Source: an uncultured Amylibacter sp.
GTDB taxonomy: Bacteria; Pseudomonadota; Alphaproteobacteria; Rhodobacterales; Rhodobacteraceae
Reading direction: 5' to 3'
Length of the DNA stretch: 64,000 bases
Assembly (NCBI GenBank): GCA_947497475.1
Contig: CANMGS010000002.1
Location: forward strand, 682,001 to 746,000
Positions 55,101-63,980 of this stretch are shown here, piece by piece (the stretch's first letter is position 1; each line of letters opens with the position of its first letter). The notes below the pieces were generated by a model. The model was not told the origin of the DNA, searched no databases, and saw only the letters and a list, made by a program, of their open reading frames with translations. A program made the translations under genes and the position numbers.

Positions 55101-55871
55101 ATGTCACATGCACAAAAAGCCGCAAATTTCCAAGCTCTTCATATAAAAGGCGACCCTATTATTTTATATAATATTTGGGATGCAGGCAGCGCCCAGACAG
55201 TGGCAAACGCTGGTGCTAAAGCTCTTGCTACGGGCAGTTGGCCCGTTGCTGCGGCTTTTGGATATGAAGATGGTGAAAAGATCCCTCTTGATCTGATGAT
55301 AGAAAACCTATCTCGCATAATTGCAGGTACAGATTTGCCTGTATCTTCAGACATTGAGGGCGGTTATGGCACCTCACCTGATGAAGTGGCTACTACAGTT
55401 ACCAAAGTTATCGCAACTGGTGCTGTTGGTTTTAATTTTGAAGATCAGATCGTCGGTGGTTTGGGGCTATATGATATTGCAGATCAAAAGGACCGTATTA
55501 CCGCTGCACGAACCGCCGCAGATAGTATCGTTGAGAATGTATATATCAATGCACGTACAGATATCTTCCTGAAAGCAAAACCAGATACGCATTCCGATGC
55601 AATGCTAGATGATACCATTGATCGTGCCAAAGCTTATGCGGATGCCGGTGCAAGCGGCTTTTTCGCCCCTGGCTTGGCTGATGCTGACATGATTGAACAT
55701 TTGTGCGCAGAATGCCCGCTTCCCGTGAACATCATAGCATTACCGCATGTACCAGACAGTAAAACATTGGCAAATTTGGGTGTCGCGCGTATTAGCTATG
55801 GCCCTGTTCCATATAAGAAGATGACAGCATGGTTAGAGGATCAAGCACGCAGTGCGTTTGACTATAAGTAA
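55101..55871 (+). CDS. PEP mutase/isocitrate lyase superfamily protein
   Basis: The track start at 55023 is too early; ATG at 55101 (MSHAQKAANFQALH) has AAGG upstream, giving 256 aa. It has the phosphoenolpyruvate mutase/isocitrate lyase fold: YNIWDAGSAQTVANAGAKALATG, VSSDIEGGYG, GAVGFNFEDQ and YINARTDIF. The family includes 2-methylisocitrate lyase-like and oxaloacetate hydrolase-like enzymes; no catalytic KKCGH-type loop is seen, so the reaction is unassigned. It ends 3 bp from the convergent Hsp70-like gene. Confidence 0.88.
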   Translation: MSHAQKAANFQALHIKGDPIILYNIWDAGSAQTVANAGAKALATGSWPVAAAFGYEDGEKIPLDLMIENLSRIIAGTDLPVSSDIEGGYGTSPDEVATTVTKVIATGAVGFNFEDQIVGGLGLYDIADQKDRITAARTAADSIVENVYINARTDIFLKAKPDTHSDAMLDDTIDRAKAYADAGASGFFAPGLADADMIEHLCAECPLPVNIIALPHVPDSKTLANLGVARISYGPVPYKKMTAWLEDQARSAFDYK

Positions 55872-55873
55872 CT

Positions 55874-57124
55874 CTAACGCGAACTTGCAGCAGCAATTGC
55901 AAGCCCATCTACAATAGCAGTAAATGCATCTGAATATTGGTGTTTTGCCTGTGGAAATGCTACTTTTATTGTATCGCCGATAATCGACATTAAACTGGAA
56001 CCACCTACAAAGATGACAGTATGAACATCGTCAACTGTGCAATCTGCCATTTTCAATGTCTCTAATGCGCATTCTTTAATTTGATGGGCATGCTCTGAGA
56101 GGGATGCATTTAAGTGATTGCGGGTGATTGCCGCCATTAAATCTGGCTCAATTATACTAAGATCAATCTTTGCACTATCTTGCTCGGCTTTATTGATTTG
56201 GATTTTCCCTGTTTCCACAGCAAATGCTATCTCATGCGCCAATTCATGCTCCAAAACACTTTCAAGACGTGCAAATAACGGTTTTTCAACAGCCATTCTA
56301 TGCATTTGAGCAACTGAATTACGTGTGTCTTGGCTGTACATAAATGGAATTTTCTCCCAAGTCGCCAGATCATTAAATATCGCATTCGGTGCGGTTAATG
56401 TACCAGATCCAAATTGGTTTTTAATTTCCGTACCTTTACCCAGCAGTGGCATAACATGATCTATGCTTATGCTTTTATCAAAATTAGTCCCACCAATTCG
56501 AACGCCATGACTGGCAATAATTTCAATGGTTTGCCCTTTTGTCTTAAACAAAGAGAAGTCAGATGTACCCCCGCCGATATCAATGATTAGGCCTATTGAA
56601 TCGTCTGTTTCCAATGCACCATTTGCAATAGCTGCGGCTTCTGGTTCATATAGAAAATCAACGCCTTTAAAGCCTGCAAGTTCATAACATTTCGTCAAAT
56701 CGGCAAGTGCTTGCGCATCTTTGGTAGCGTCATTTGAATGAAACAGCACAGGACGACCAGATAAGGCATAATCAAACTCTTGATAGCATGTTTCTTCTGC
56801 ACGTGTTTTCAACTGCTTTAAGAACATAGCAATGATGTCATAAAAACTAAGTGTTTGCCCAATAATGCGGCGTTTTTCATGCATCAACGAAGTGCCTAAG
56901 ACACTTTTGAGTGCGCGCATAAAGCGGCCCTCTTCGCCGCGGATCAATGCGCTGTTTGCAGAACTTCCGATCAAGGTTTTTTGTGTCTCAAAATCAAAGA
57001 AAATAGATGTAGGCAGTGTTTGTTTACCCTGCTCAATCTCAATCAAGTATGGCTTATCATTCACCAATACGCCTGCAGCAGAATTCGAAGTTCCGAAATC
57101 TATGCCTAAGGTGTTACTGGTCAT
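55874..57124 (-). CDS. Hsp70-like ATPase, YegD type (no substrate-binding domain)
   Basis: Start at 57124 (MTSNTLGIDFGTSNSAAGVL) follows GGAGGCGG; 416 aa. Only the actin/Hsp70 nucleotide-binding domain is present: the phosphate-1 motif GIDFGTSNS, phosphate-2 IIDIGGGTSDF and the adenosine region VIFVGGSS. The peptide-binding domain of DnaK is absent, as in YegD-type proteins. Target and partners are unknown. It lies downstream of the saccharopine pair on the same strand, separated by a hairpin. Confidence 0.9.
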   Translation of the reverse strand: MTSNTLGIDFGTSNSAAGVLVNDKPYLIEIEQGKQTLPTSIFFDFETQKTLIGSSANSALIRGEEGRFMRALKSVLGTSLMHEKRRIIGQTLSFYDIIAMFLKQLKTRAEETCYQEFDYALSGRPVLFHSNDATKDAQALADLTKCYELAGFKGVDFLYEPEAAAIANGALETDDSIGLIIDIGGGTSDFSLFKTKGQTIEIIASHGVRIGGTNFDKSISIDHVMPLLGKGTEIKNQFGSGTLTAPNAIFNDLATWEKIPFMYSQDTRNSVAQMHRMAVEKPLFARLESVLEHELAHEIAFAVETGKIQINKAEQDSAKIDLSIIEPDLMAAITRNHLNASLSEHAHQIKECALETLKMADCTVDDVHTVIFVGGSSLMSIIGDTIKVAFPQAKHQYSDAFTAIVDGLAIAAASSR

Positions 57125-57202
57125 TGGTCCGCCTCCATTCAATCCGAAAGACGGCGTTTAGATCAGTTTGTAGGCTGCCTCAAGCATTTTATGAGCTAAA
57201 TC

Positions 57203-57220
57203 GGGCGTATTTGTACGCCC
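57203..57220 (-). terminator. Hairpin between saccharopine gene and Hsp70-like gene
   Basis: GGGCGT-ATTTGT-ACGCCC, a perfect 6-bp stem just after the stop of the gene at 57227 on the minus strand. No clear T-run follows, so its strength is uncertain. Confidence 0.5.
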
Positions 57221-57226
57221 AAAAGT

Positions 57227-58372
57227 TTAGCCTGTATGATCAACGACTTCTAAATGTTGAACGATACTGTCCACTGTTTCCATCCAATCGCCAACAACAG
57301 TAGCATCGGAAGGTGCTGATGATACACCAGCCGCAATTTTTCCTGCGACAACGGCCTCTACTGCAAGGGATACGGTTATAGAGACAAGTTTTGCCATTGC
57401 TGTTGCTTCTGCATCACCCCAAGCGTCTAATGCGTATGTTTTATGGTAAACGGCTTTATCGCCCTGTTCTGCTTTCAGCGCGACACACAGCACTACGCGA
57501 TCTGGTTCACCTTCATCATATGCATGGGCATTCCAAAAACCATCTGACATTTCTATGAGGCGTGCATCACCGCTTGCTCCTTTAAGAGTTTCGATTTCTG
57601 CAAAGATATCCTCCCATGCTTTGGCCCAACCATTTAGGCGCAATGTTCCACGGACAAAGGTTTTTACGTTCCAATCAGGATCAAATTTATAGTCAGCCAT
57701 AAACGGGAGGCTGTCACGATTTGGATAAACCTCGAAACTTTCAGAATGTTCTAAGGGTGCATCATAACTGCTGATGGCATCCCATGGCCGCGAGACATCG
57801 AACGGCTTAAAGTCACGAATAGATTTAGATGGGGATCGCAATGCTTTTAATACACCCAATGGAGACCAGCTGAATTTATAGCGAAAATCATTTGGTATTT
57901 TGGGAATACCGCCGCAATAAGAAATAAAGCTTAGGTCATTGTTTGCATCATAAGCATCAGAAGCACGGTAATCAGAGACCAACCAGTGCGCCATAAGGTG
58001 ATCGATACCTGGATCCAAACCCACTTCATTTACACAACACAGGCCTTTTTTCTTGGCTTCGTTATTCAGTGCTGCCATTTCTGGTGAAATATACGACGAT
58101 GAAACAAAATGTGCGTTCTTAGCGAAACAGGCTTTGGCAATTGGTACGTGCCATTCACCCGGCAACATAGAAATTGCTAAATCTCCAGCACTTAGACTTT
58201 CTTGTAATGCATCGAGATCGAATGCGCGAATTTCAACACTTAAATCACCCAATGCAGTTTTAGCTTTTTCCACTGTACGGTTCCACACCACAACTTTGTG
58301 ACCTGCATCGATTAAGCGACGCAAACCTGGAATAGATGACAGCCCTGTGCCGACCCAATTGATTGTTGTCAT
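57227..58372 (-). CDS. Saccharopine reductase/dehydrogenase family protein (LYS9-like)
   Basis: 381 aa. An N-terminal Rossmann domain (WVGTGLSSIPGLRRLIDAGHKVVVWNR) and a saccharopine dehydrogenase C-terminal domain (VNEVGLDPGIDHLMAHW, with FISYCGGIPKIP) are recognised. This is the L-glutamate-forming type that works on saccharopine and allysine. It lies 11 bp after the lysine-forming partner gene, and the two look like one operon. Together they fit lysine breakdown or synthesis through saccharopine; direction is not decided here. Confidence 0.88.
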   Translation of the reverse strand: MTTINWVGTGLSSIPGLRRLIDAGHKVVVWNRTVEKAKTALGDLSVEIRAFDLDALQESLSAGDLAISMLPGEWHVPIAKACFAKNAHFVSSSYISPEMAALNNEAKKKGLCCVNEVGLDPGIDHLMAHWLVSDYRASDAYDANNDLSFISYCGGIPKIPNDFRYKFSWSPLGVLKALRSPSKSIRDFKPFDVSRPWDAISSYDAPLEHSESFEVYPNRDSLPFMADYKFDPDWNVKTFVRGTLRLNGWAKAWEDIFAEIETLKGASGDARLIEMSDGFWNAHAYDEGEPDRVVLCVALKAEQGDKAVYHKTYALDAWGDAEATAMAKLVSITVSLAVEAVVAGKIAAGVSSAPSDATVVGDWMETVDSIVQHLEVVDHTG

Positions 58373-58383
58373 AGTCTGTCTCC

Positions 58384-59439
58384 CTATAGTTTGTTCACAT
58401 GTGTTTTGAATGTCTCTGCCGCGCGTCCCCAGACACTTTGATCAATTGCATCTATCGTTAACAAGCTTGACAGCAATTGGTCGGCATAATCTTCGCTACT
58501 TTCAACAGGCAGCATTGATGGCAAGTTATCTATTGCCATCACATCCAATAAATTTGGTGCGTCAGCAACACGGATAATTGGATCTGCGAAAGTTGTTGAA
58601 TGATCATATATAGGAATTGGGTTATAATCACTACTAGGATCACATGATACATCAGCAACAACACTTAATACGCGCTCTTTTCCTATACTATCTTTGGGCA
58701 CGAATTGCGGCACACCTGGTGCGGCTAAGATGCAGTTCACAAACATAGTATGATCTAAAATTTCTGGGAATGGCCCCCCATGCGCTGTTTCCGCCATATC
58801 CCATTTAGTTGTCGCAAACCCTAAAGCTTCTGATAAATCAGCAGCACCTGTTCCAACACGTCCCAAAGCACCAATAATAATCGTAGAAGGCAAATCTGTT
58901 ATATCTGCAATTCCAGCCCGCAGTTCGGATATCAGGTCATCTTTACTTTGATACACACCGACAGCGCCAAGCTTTTCACCTTTTTGCTGTGCAATCCATG
59001 CCATTGTGCCAACAGCAGCCCCTGCAAAACCAGCCCAGTAACCGAAAGCAGCAATACGACGTCCAGTTTCAGTGACGAGATATTCCAGATCATACAGTGT
59101 GCCACCTGCCCGTTTGAAACGGTTTAACAATGCTGGCCCTTCCGCTTGGCCTTTGTAAGCATGACCAAACATAATGTGCCGATGTTTAAGATCAGGGCCG
59201 TCTTCATCTAATTCTTTGAGGCCAAAAATGATCGCATCATCTTGGGCATCAATCCATGAATGCTCTTTGGCAATGGCGCAACCTGCATCTGCATAACCTG
59301 TTATTGGAATGGCACGTGTAGAGCTTTCCTCTATCGTTACGCTATGACCTGCGGCCATCAGTTTTTGCGCACCCTCAGGCGTAAGACCTACACGTTGTTC
59401 AAACGCACGTTGTTCAGCGCGCACCCATATATGTGCCAT
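58384..59439 (-). CDS. Saccharopine dehydrogenase, L-lysine-forming type (LYS1-like)
   Basis: ATG at 59439 (MAHIWVRAEQRAFEQRVGLT) has GGGAG upstream and replaces the 59472 start; 351 aa. The N-terminus has the family's RAEQRAFEQRVGLTPEGA, followed by GHAYKGQ and GRVGTGAADLSEALG. It catalyses the NAD-dependent interconversion of saccharopine with lysine and 2-oxoglutarate. Its partner lies immediately downstream. Neither gene is fused to the other, unlike animal AASS. Confidence 0.9.
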   Translation of the reverse strand: MAHIWVRAEQRAFEQRVGLTPEGAQKLMAAGHSVTIEESSTRAIPITGYADAGCAIAKEHSWIDAQDDAIIFGLKELDEDGPDLKHRHIMFGHAYKGQAEGPALLNRFKRAGGTLYDLEYLVTETGRRIAAFGYWAGFAGAAVGTMAWIAQQKGEKLGAVGVYQSKDDLISELRAGIADITDLPSTIIIGALGRVGTGAADLSEALGFATTKWDMAETAHGGPFPEILDHTMFVNCILAAPGVPQFVPKDSIGKERVLSVVADVSCDPSSDYNPIPIYDHSTTFADPIIRVADAPNLLDVMAIDNLPSMLPVESSEDYADQLLSSLLTIDAIDQSVWGRAAETFKTHVNKL

Positions 59440-59884
59440 GAAATCTCCCAAGTCTTTTGAGTTTGATGTCATATATCTATTGGTCGGTCAATTCGGCTTT
59501 GATCAAGAATAGGTACATACTTCGCAGTATTTGATTAATAGTTTTTATCGATTCAAAAAGCTTTATTTATACAACTAAAGAACGGTTATTAAATTCCAGT
59601 ATCAATATGCTCAGACTGCAATTGATTACACACATCCCGATAGGGATAAGTTACGATTTTAAGATCATCTCTAAGGATAGTGCCATATACTGCCTCACAA
59701 AACTGTGAAACTTAGTATGTTTTTTATGTGTCGTATCAAACACATGACCTTAAATTTCAGCTAATTTCCGCCGCTCATTAGCATAGATTTGCCGTTTCAT
59801 AACATCATTAGCACATTCTCTTTCTCATCCTAATAAAGCGCTTAAGTGTCATTGCACAAATTAAAGTATTCGAAAGGATAGAGC
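59440..59884. other. Long divergent intergenic region before the OMP gene
   Basis: 445 bp without a gene on either strand, A+T-rich. It contains small inverted repeats: ATCCC-GATA-GGGAT (59634-59647) and ATGTGT...ACACAT (59726-59745). These may be operators for the divergent saccharopine or outer-membrane genes. The outer-membrane gene has AAGGAT before its ATG. No convincing RNA gene was seen. Confidence 0.5.
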
Positions 59885-60478
59885 ATGTTAAATAAGACAA
59901 TATACAGTGTAATCGCAGTTGCATTCACAACAGGATCAGCTTTTGCGGGAACACTTGCCCCGCCACCAGAAGACACAGAAGTGTTTGAACCAGCACCAGT
60001 TGCAGCAGCACCTACAACACCAAATTGGACAGGTCCTTACCTTGGTGGTCAAATCGGTTTTGCCGATGTGGGATCAAACACAGCGGGCGTTGATGGTGAT
60101 GGCGCAATCGGTGGTATCGTAGCAGGTTATGATTATGACTTTGGCAACTGGGTTGCTGGCGCAGGTATCGATTATGACTTTGCAAATATAGACCTGAACC
60201 CAACGACAGACTTGGAAAATGTTCTGCGTTTAAAACTACGTGGTGGCTATAAACTGGGTCAAGGCTTGTTGTATGCAACAGCAGGTTACGCAAATGCAGA
60301 TACAAACAGCTTAGGCGATGACAATGGTTATTTCGCAGGTGCTGGTTATGAGCGTATCTTGTATGAAAACTTTGGTATTGGCGCCGAAATTCTATATCAT
60401 GAGTTTGATGACTTTAACAGTTCTGGCGTAGATGTGGATGCAACAACATTCCAATTACGCGGTACCTTTAGATTCTAA
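59885..60478 (+). CDS. Outer-membrane beta-barrel protein (Omp25/OmpA-like porin family)
   Basis: 197 aa. Signal peptide (TIYSVIAVAFTTGSAFAG), a proline-rich linker (LAPPPEDTEVFEPAPV), then an eight-strand barrel (NWTGPYLGGQIG, GGIVAGYDYDFGN, LKLRGGYKLGQGLLYATAGYA) ending in aromatic F (LRGTFRF), the outer-membrane insertion signal. This is the alphaproteobacterial porin_OMP_b-brl type. It is transcribed alone, with a strong hairpin after the stop. Confidence 0.92.
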   Translation: MLNKTIYSVIAVAFTTGSAFAGTLAPPPEDTEVFEPAPVAAAPTTPNWTGPYLGGQIGFADVGSNTAGVDGDGAIGGIVAGYDYDFGNWVAGAGIDYDFANIDLNPTTDLENVLRLKLRGGYKLGQGLLYATAGYANADTNSLGDDNGYFAGAGYERILYENFGIGAEILYHEFDDFNSSGVDVDATTFQLRGTFRF

Positions 60479-60497
60479 ATAAACATACATATCAAGC

Positions 60498-60530
60498 AGT
60501 AAAGCGGGTGTTTATTACATCCGCTTTACT
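60498..60530 (+). terminator. Terminator of the outer-membrane protein gene
   Basis: AGTAAAGCGG-GTG...CAT-CCGCTTTACT: a 13-bp stem (one G-U pair) with a TTTATTA loop, starting 20 bp after the stop. Confidence 0.8.
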
Positions 60531-60618
60531 TCGTTTCGTCGCGTCACAAAACAGCTAAGGGCTAGATTAAAGAAAATACTCTGCTTAAACTCTTCTTCGG
60601 GAAATTGGGAGATAAAAA

Positions 60619-61476
60619 GTGGACATTCTTATTAGCGTTGTATTGCCATTATCATTGGCATTCATCATGTTTTCACTGGGCTTAGGGCTCACTTTCGCTG
60701 ACTTTGGTCGTGTATTACAGAAACCATTGTCATTTGGTGTGGGGGCGGTGAACCAAGTTCTGCTTATACCAGTGATGGCACTTATTGTGATTATGCTTTT
60801 TGGTATCACCAAAGAATTAGCTGTTGGTTTCATGATTTTATCATTCTGCCCAGGTGGTGTGACCAGTAATATTCTGACACGTCTTGCAAAAGGTGATGTT
60901 GCTTTATCAGTTACCCTGACCGCCGTTATAAGCTTATCCAGTATTTTGGTTCTGCCATTCTTTCTTGCTTTAGCAGTCGCGCATTTCATGGGCGCAGATG
61001 CAGAGCCTGTAAATGTCACAGACATTGCAATTAAGATGTTTTTGATCAGCACATTGCCCGTTCTATTGGGTTTAACATTCCGCCGCATCTTAAAAGGCGC
61101 TGCAGATCGTGCAGAAGCAATCCTGAGCAAAATCGCAACAGTTTTGTTTGTTGTCATTGTCATCGCGGCTGTTGCAACCAATTGGGACACATTCATTGAA
61201 AACCTAACAACACTTGCGCCTGCTTTGGTAACATTGAATGTCGCATTGCTTGCAGTTGGGTGTTTAACTGCAAAGGCAGCAGGTTTAAGTGCAAATGAAA
61301 TGAAAACCATTGCAATTGAGACTGGCATTCAGAACTCTACACTGGGTATCACGGTTGCCACATTAATTGCAGGCGCTGCAGCAGGCTTTACAGCTTATTC
61401 ATTACCTGCAGCCGTTTACGGCATCACAATGTACTTTGTATTCCTACCTTTGCTGGCATGGTTCCGCAAAATCTAA
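60619..61476 (+). CDS. Bile acid:sodium symporter (BASS) family transporter
   Basis: 285 aa starting with GTG, which has a good GGGAGA ribosome binding site. About nine hydrophobic spans: FIMFSLGLGLTFADFGRVL (first conserved motif), ILSFCPGGVTSNILTRLAKGDVALS and TIAIETGIQNSTLGITVA carry the substrate and Na+ site residues (E, Q, N). Marine relatives carry organic acids, taurine-like compounds or steroids; substrate unknown. It converges with the redoxin gene, and its terminator lies in that gene. Confidence 0.9.
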   Translation: MDILISVVLPLSLAFIMFSLGLGLTFADFGRVLQKPLSFGVGAVNQVLLIPVMALIVIMLFGITKELAVGFMILSFCPGGVTSNILTRLAKGDVALSVTLTAVISLSSILVLPFFLALAVAHFMGADAEPVNVTDIAIKMFLISTLPVLLGLTFRRILKGAADRAEAILSKIATVLFVVIVIAAVATNWDTFIENLTTLAPALVTLNVALLAVGCLTAKAAGLSANEMKTIAIETGIQNSTLGITVATLIAGAAAGFTAYSLPAAVYGITMYFVFLPLLAWFRKI

Positions 61477-61481
61477 GCAGG

Positions 61482-62027
61482 TTACGACCATTTAATAGAG
61501 CACCCCATGCTTGGGGTCTGTTGACGGGGCCCTTGCCCCGTTTTCGCTATCTGGGTCATAGCAACCACCAATTCACGTGTACGCCCTGTTGGGTCGCCCA
61601 TCGCAGCGCTGTCTAAACGTCCACGATACTGCAAGTCGCCTTTGGCATTAAACCCAAAGAAGTCTGGCGTACAAACCGCGCCATATGTTTTGCCGACGGA
61701 TTGACCTTCATCGACAAGATACGGAAATGAGAAGCCATATTTTTGTGAGAAGAGCTTCATATTCGCAGGACTGTCGCTTGGGACATAAGTGTAATCATTC
61801 GACATAACAGCCAAAACACCTATACCTTGATCTTGCAGGTCTTTTGCATCCGCGGCAAGGCGATCGGCAATTGCCAGAACGTATGGGCAATGGTTGCAGA
61901 TAAATGCGATCAATAGGCCGTTTTCGCCCATATAATCAGACATTTTATGAGACACCCCGTCAAAATCATTTAAAATGAAATCAGGCGCTTGCCAGTCAAA
62001 ATCGCAGCTTGGGGTGTCTAAGAGCAT
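61482..62027 (-). CDS. Redoxin/AhpC-TSA-like thioredoxin-fold protein
   Basis: 181 aa. The redoxin core is LLIAFICNHCPYVLAIADRL: a CxxC in the order CNHC, as in thioredoxin-family peroxiredoxin-like proteins of this length. Later motifs GFSFPYLVDEGQSVGKTYG and GRLDSAAM fit. It lies 3 bp after the FAD oxidoreductase on the same strand, so the pair may form an operon in which it takes part in peroxide or thiol handling. The C-terminal tail (TPSMGCSIKWS) has an additional cysteine. Confidence 0.9.
   Translation of the reverse strand: MLLDTPSCDFDWQAPDFILNDFDGVSHKMSDYMGENGLLIAFICNHCPYVLAIADRLAADAKDLQDQGIGVLAVMSNDYTYVPSDSPANMKLFSQKYGFSFPYLVDEGQSVGKTYGAVCTPDFFGFNAKGDLQYRGRLDSAAMGDPTGRTRELVVAMTQIAKTGQGPRQQTPSMGCSIKWS
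61524..61544 (+). terminator. Terminator of BASS gene within redoxin 3' end
   Basis: ACGGGG-CCCTTG-CCCCGT followed by TTT on the plus strand, preceded by a second perfect hairpin ACCCCA-TGCT-TGGGGT at 61502-61517. Both lie in the last codons of the convergent redoxin gene. Confidence 0.55.
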
Positions 62028-62030
62028 GAG

Positions 62031-63338
62031 TTATCCTATCACAGAAAAGCTAGAGTTTTGGTTGATCTCTCGGTTGCGTGAAAACGCATCTAAAGAGATG
62101 TCTTTGTTTATATAATCAAGATGGAAAGAGACTGGGTTTTGATCGTGATCTTGCCCGCCTTCCACAGTTTTAATCAGATGGGTCATCAATTTGCCCACGA
62201 CTGGCGCGTTCTTGAACTGATTTCCGCTGGTCCCAATAGCCATATAAAAGCCGTCTAGATCGCTTTTGTCATAGATTGGCATCCAATCTTCACTAACATC
62301 GTAAAGTGCCACTAGGCCACGTCCCTGCTCTGGTATGCCCAGATCAGGTAGACGTTGTGCTAATCGCATGGCCAGAATTTTACATTGATCCGTAATATTG
62401 TCATCAAACACGTCAGGATCTTCGATCCATTCTTGTGGATCACAAGGCGGATCTTCGGAACCGATCAGAATGTTATTGCCCACCTCTGGGCGTGCATAGG
62501 TGTGAATATCGCTGTCGGAATAAATCACGCCATTCTTTTCATAATTCAAACTGACAGGCGCAGGCACATGTGCAACTTCGTGGCGAAGGGCACGCGTTGT
62601 CATTTTCATTTTATTAACAACGCCTGCCATCTTATTGATAACAAAGGAATGTGGCCCTGCGACATTGATCAAGACTGGCGCATCAATTTGAGTGCCGTCT
62701 GACAGGGTAACACCTTGTACGCGGTTGTTTGATTGACGGATTTCGGTAACTTCTGCGTTGAATTGGAATTCTGACCCCAAAGCTAAGGCAGCTGACTGAG
62801 CGTTTTGTGCTGCAAGCTTTGGGTCGCTCACATATCCACCGCGTGGAAAGAATACGGCGCCTGAAACATTACCACCTGTGGGTTGCCCAAACCCATCATC
62901 ATCTGGACGTTTTGCTGGATCAAAACGTTCCGTGTTTACACCACCAAAGCGTTTATGAATGTCTTGCGTGGCAATATGTTCATAGGGACAGTCCACCTGA
63001 TCCATCATATCGCAGACATTTTTCAAATGATTGTTGTGGTCAGTTTTGATCACCAGACAACCCGTGTCAAAATATTGGATCATATTATCGGTGTTTTCAC
63101 GCCCGATATAGTTTTCCCAATCTTTCCAATAAAACCAGCCCTCATAAGCCAAAGCGCAGGTTTCAAAGGCGGAATAATATGTGCGGATGATCGCACAAGA
63201 GCCAGATGTAGAACCATGACCCGCTTCAGGCAATTTATCTATTGAAAGAGTTTTATACCCCTCTTCGGCCATTTCTTTGGCAATACTTGCACCGATCACG
63301 CCCGCACCGATGATGATAGCATCATATGATTTCGTCAT
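62031..63338 (-). CDS. FAD-dependent oxidoreductase (DadA/sarcosine oxidase type)
   Basis: 435 aa. N-terminal FAD motif AIIIGAGVIGASIAKEMAEEGY, then CAIIRTYYSAFETCALAYEGW and the conserved VLINVAGPHSFVIN. The C-terminal motif GFYMAIGTSGNQFKNAPVVGKLM closes the FAD site. The family oxidises amino acids or N-methylated amines (D-amino acids, sarcosine, glycine) in the cytoplasm; the substrate is not determined. The redoxin gene follows after 3 bp and could deal with the peroxide product. Confidence 0.9.
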   Translation of the reverse strand: MTKSYDAIIIGAGVIGASIAKEMAEEGYKTLSIDKLPEAGHGSTSGSCAIIRTYYSAFETCALAYEGWFYWKDWENYIGRENTDNMIQYFDTGCLVIKTDHNNHLKNVCDMMDQVDCPYEHIATQDIHKRFGGVNTERFDPAKRPDDDGFGQPTGGNVSGAVFFPRGGYVSDPKLAAQNAQSAALALGSEFQFNAEVTEIRQSNNRVQGVTLSDGTQIDAPVLINVAGPHSFVINKMAGVVNKMKMTTRALRHEVAHVPAPVSLNYEKNGVIYSDSDIHTYARPEVGNNILIGSEDPPCDPQEWIEDPDVFDDNITDQCKILAMRLAQRLPDLGIPEQGRGLVALYDVSEDWMPIYDKSDLDGFYMAIGTSGNQFKNAPVVGKLMTHLIKTVEGGQDHDQNPVSFHLDYINKDISLDAFSRNREINQNSSFSVIG

Positions 63339-63488
63339 GCACCCTTCTCCCTATTCATAGAACCTAGGGGGAGCGTAATTGAAATTATGGTTTGTGAAAG
63401 AGATTTATTTGATTTGCACATGAGAAATTTGACCAAGTTATAGTCGTGGTTTGTGGATAGCAAACAGCTCACCATCCACATAAAAATT

Positions 63489-63980
63489 TTATGCCGCCCA
63501 AACGTTTGCTTGGAATGCTTCATCTACTTCTGTGTGTGCAATGTGGTTTGTGTAGTTTGACATCACCTTTAAGCTTGTCCCAACAATCACTTCAAGCATT
63601 GTTTGCTGTGTATATCCAGCATCAAGTAATGCCTTTACTTTATCTTCAGCTGGATAACCACGATCTTCATTTACTGAAATCGCATATTGGCGTAACGCTT
63701 CCAATTTTTGGTCATTAATTGCCGTACCATTGCGTAATGCCTCGATTACATCTTCTGAAACGCCTTGCATTTGTGACAATGTTGTGTGAGCTGCCATACA
63801 ATATGTACATCCGTTTAGACGATTGTTTGTCATTAGGATGATTTGGCGTTCTGTGTTAGACATATTGGACTTATCAAAAATATGAGAAAGCGTTGTATAT
63901 CCCTCTAACAATGAGGGTGCTTCCGACATGTTGCGGTATAGGTTTGGTAAAAAGGTATAAGCATCCTCTGCATCTTTCAT
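63489..63980 (-). CDS. Carboxymuconolactone decarboxylase/AhpD-like protein
   Basis: 163 aa. An AhpD-like CxxC with the expected histidine (GCTYCMAAHTTLSQMQG) lies in the carboxymuconolactone decarboxylase domain. N-terminal FLPNLYRNMSEAPSLLEGYTT is conserved. Members often act as peroxidase or alkylhydroperoxidase partners. It is in the same direction as the FAD oxidoreductase group but separated by 150 bp, so joint transcription is open. The last 20 bp of the window are upstream sequence. Confidence 0.9.
   Translation of the reverse strand: MKDAEDAYTFLPNLYRNMSEAPSLLEGYTTLSHIFDKSNMSNTERQIILMTNNRLNGCTYCMAAHTTLSQMQGVSEDVIEALRNGTAINDQKLEALRQYAISVNEDRGYPAEDKVKALLDAGYTQQTMLEVIVGTSLKVMSNYTNHIAHTEVDEAFQANVWAA

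Noticed and set aside
60585-61328. 247-aa minus-strand ORF
   Set aside because: It lies fully opposite the BASS transporter, which has clear membrane-segment and family motifs. The antisense frame is low-complexity Thr/Ala/Lys, typical of a shadow.
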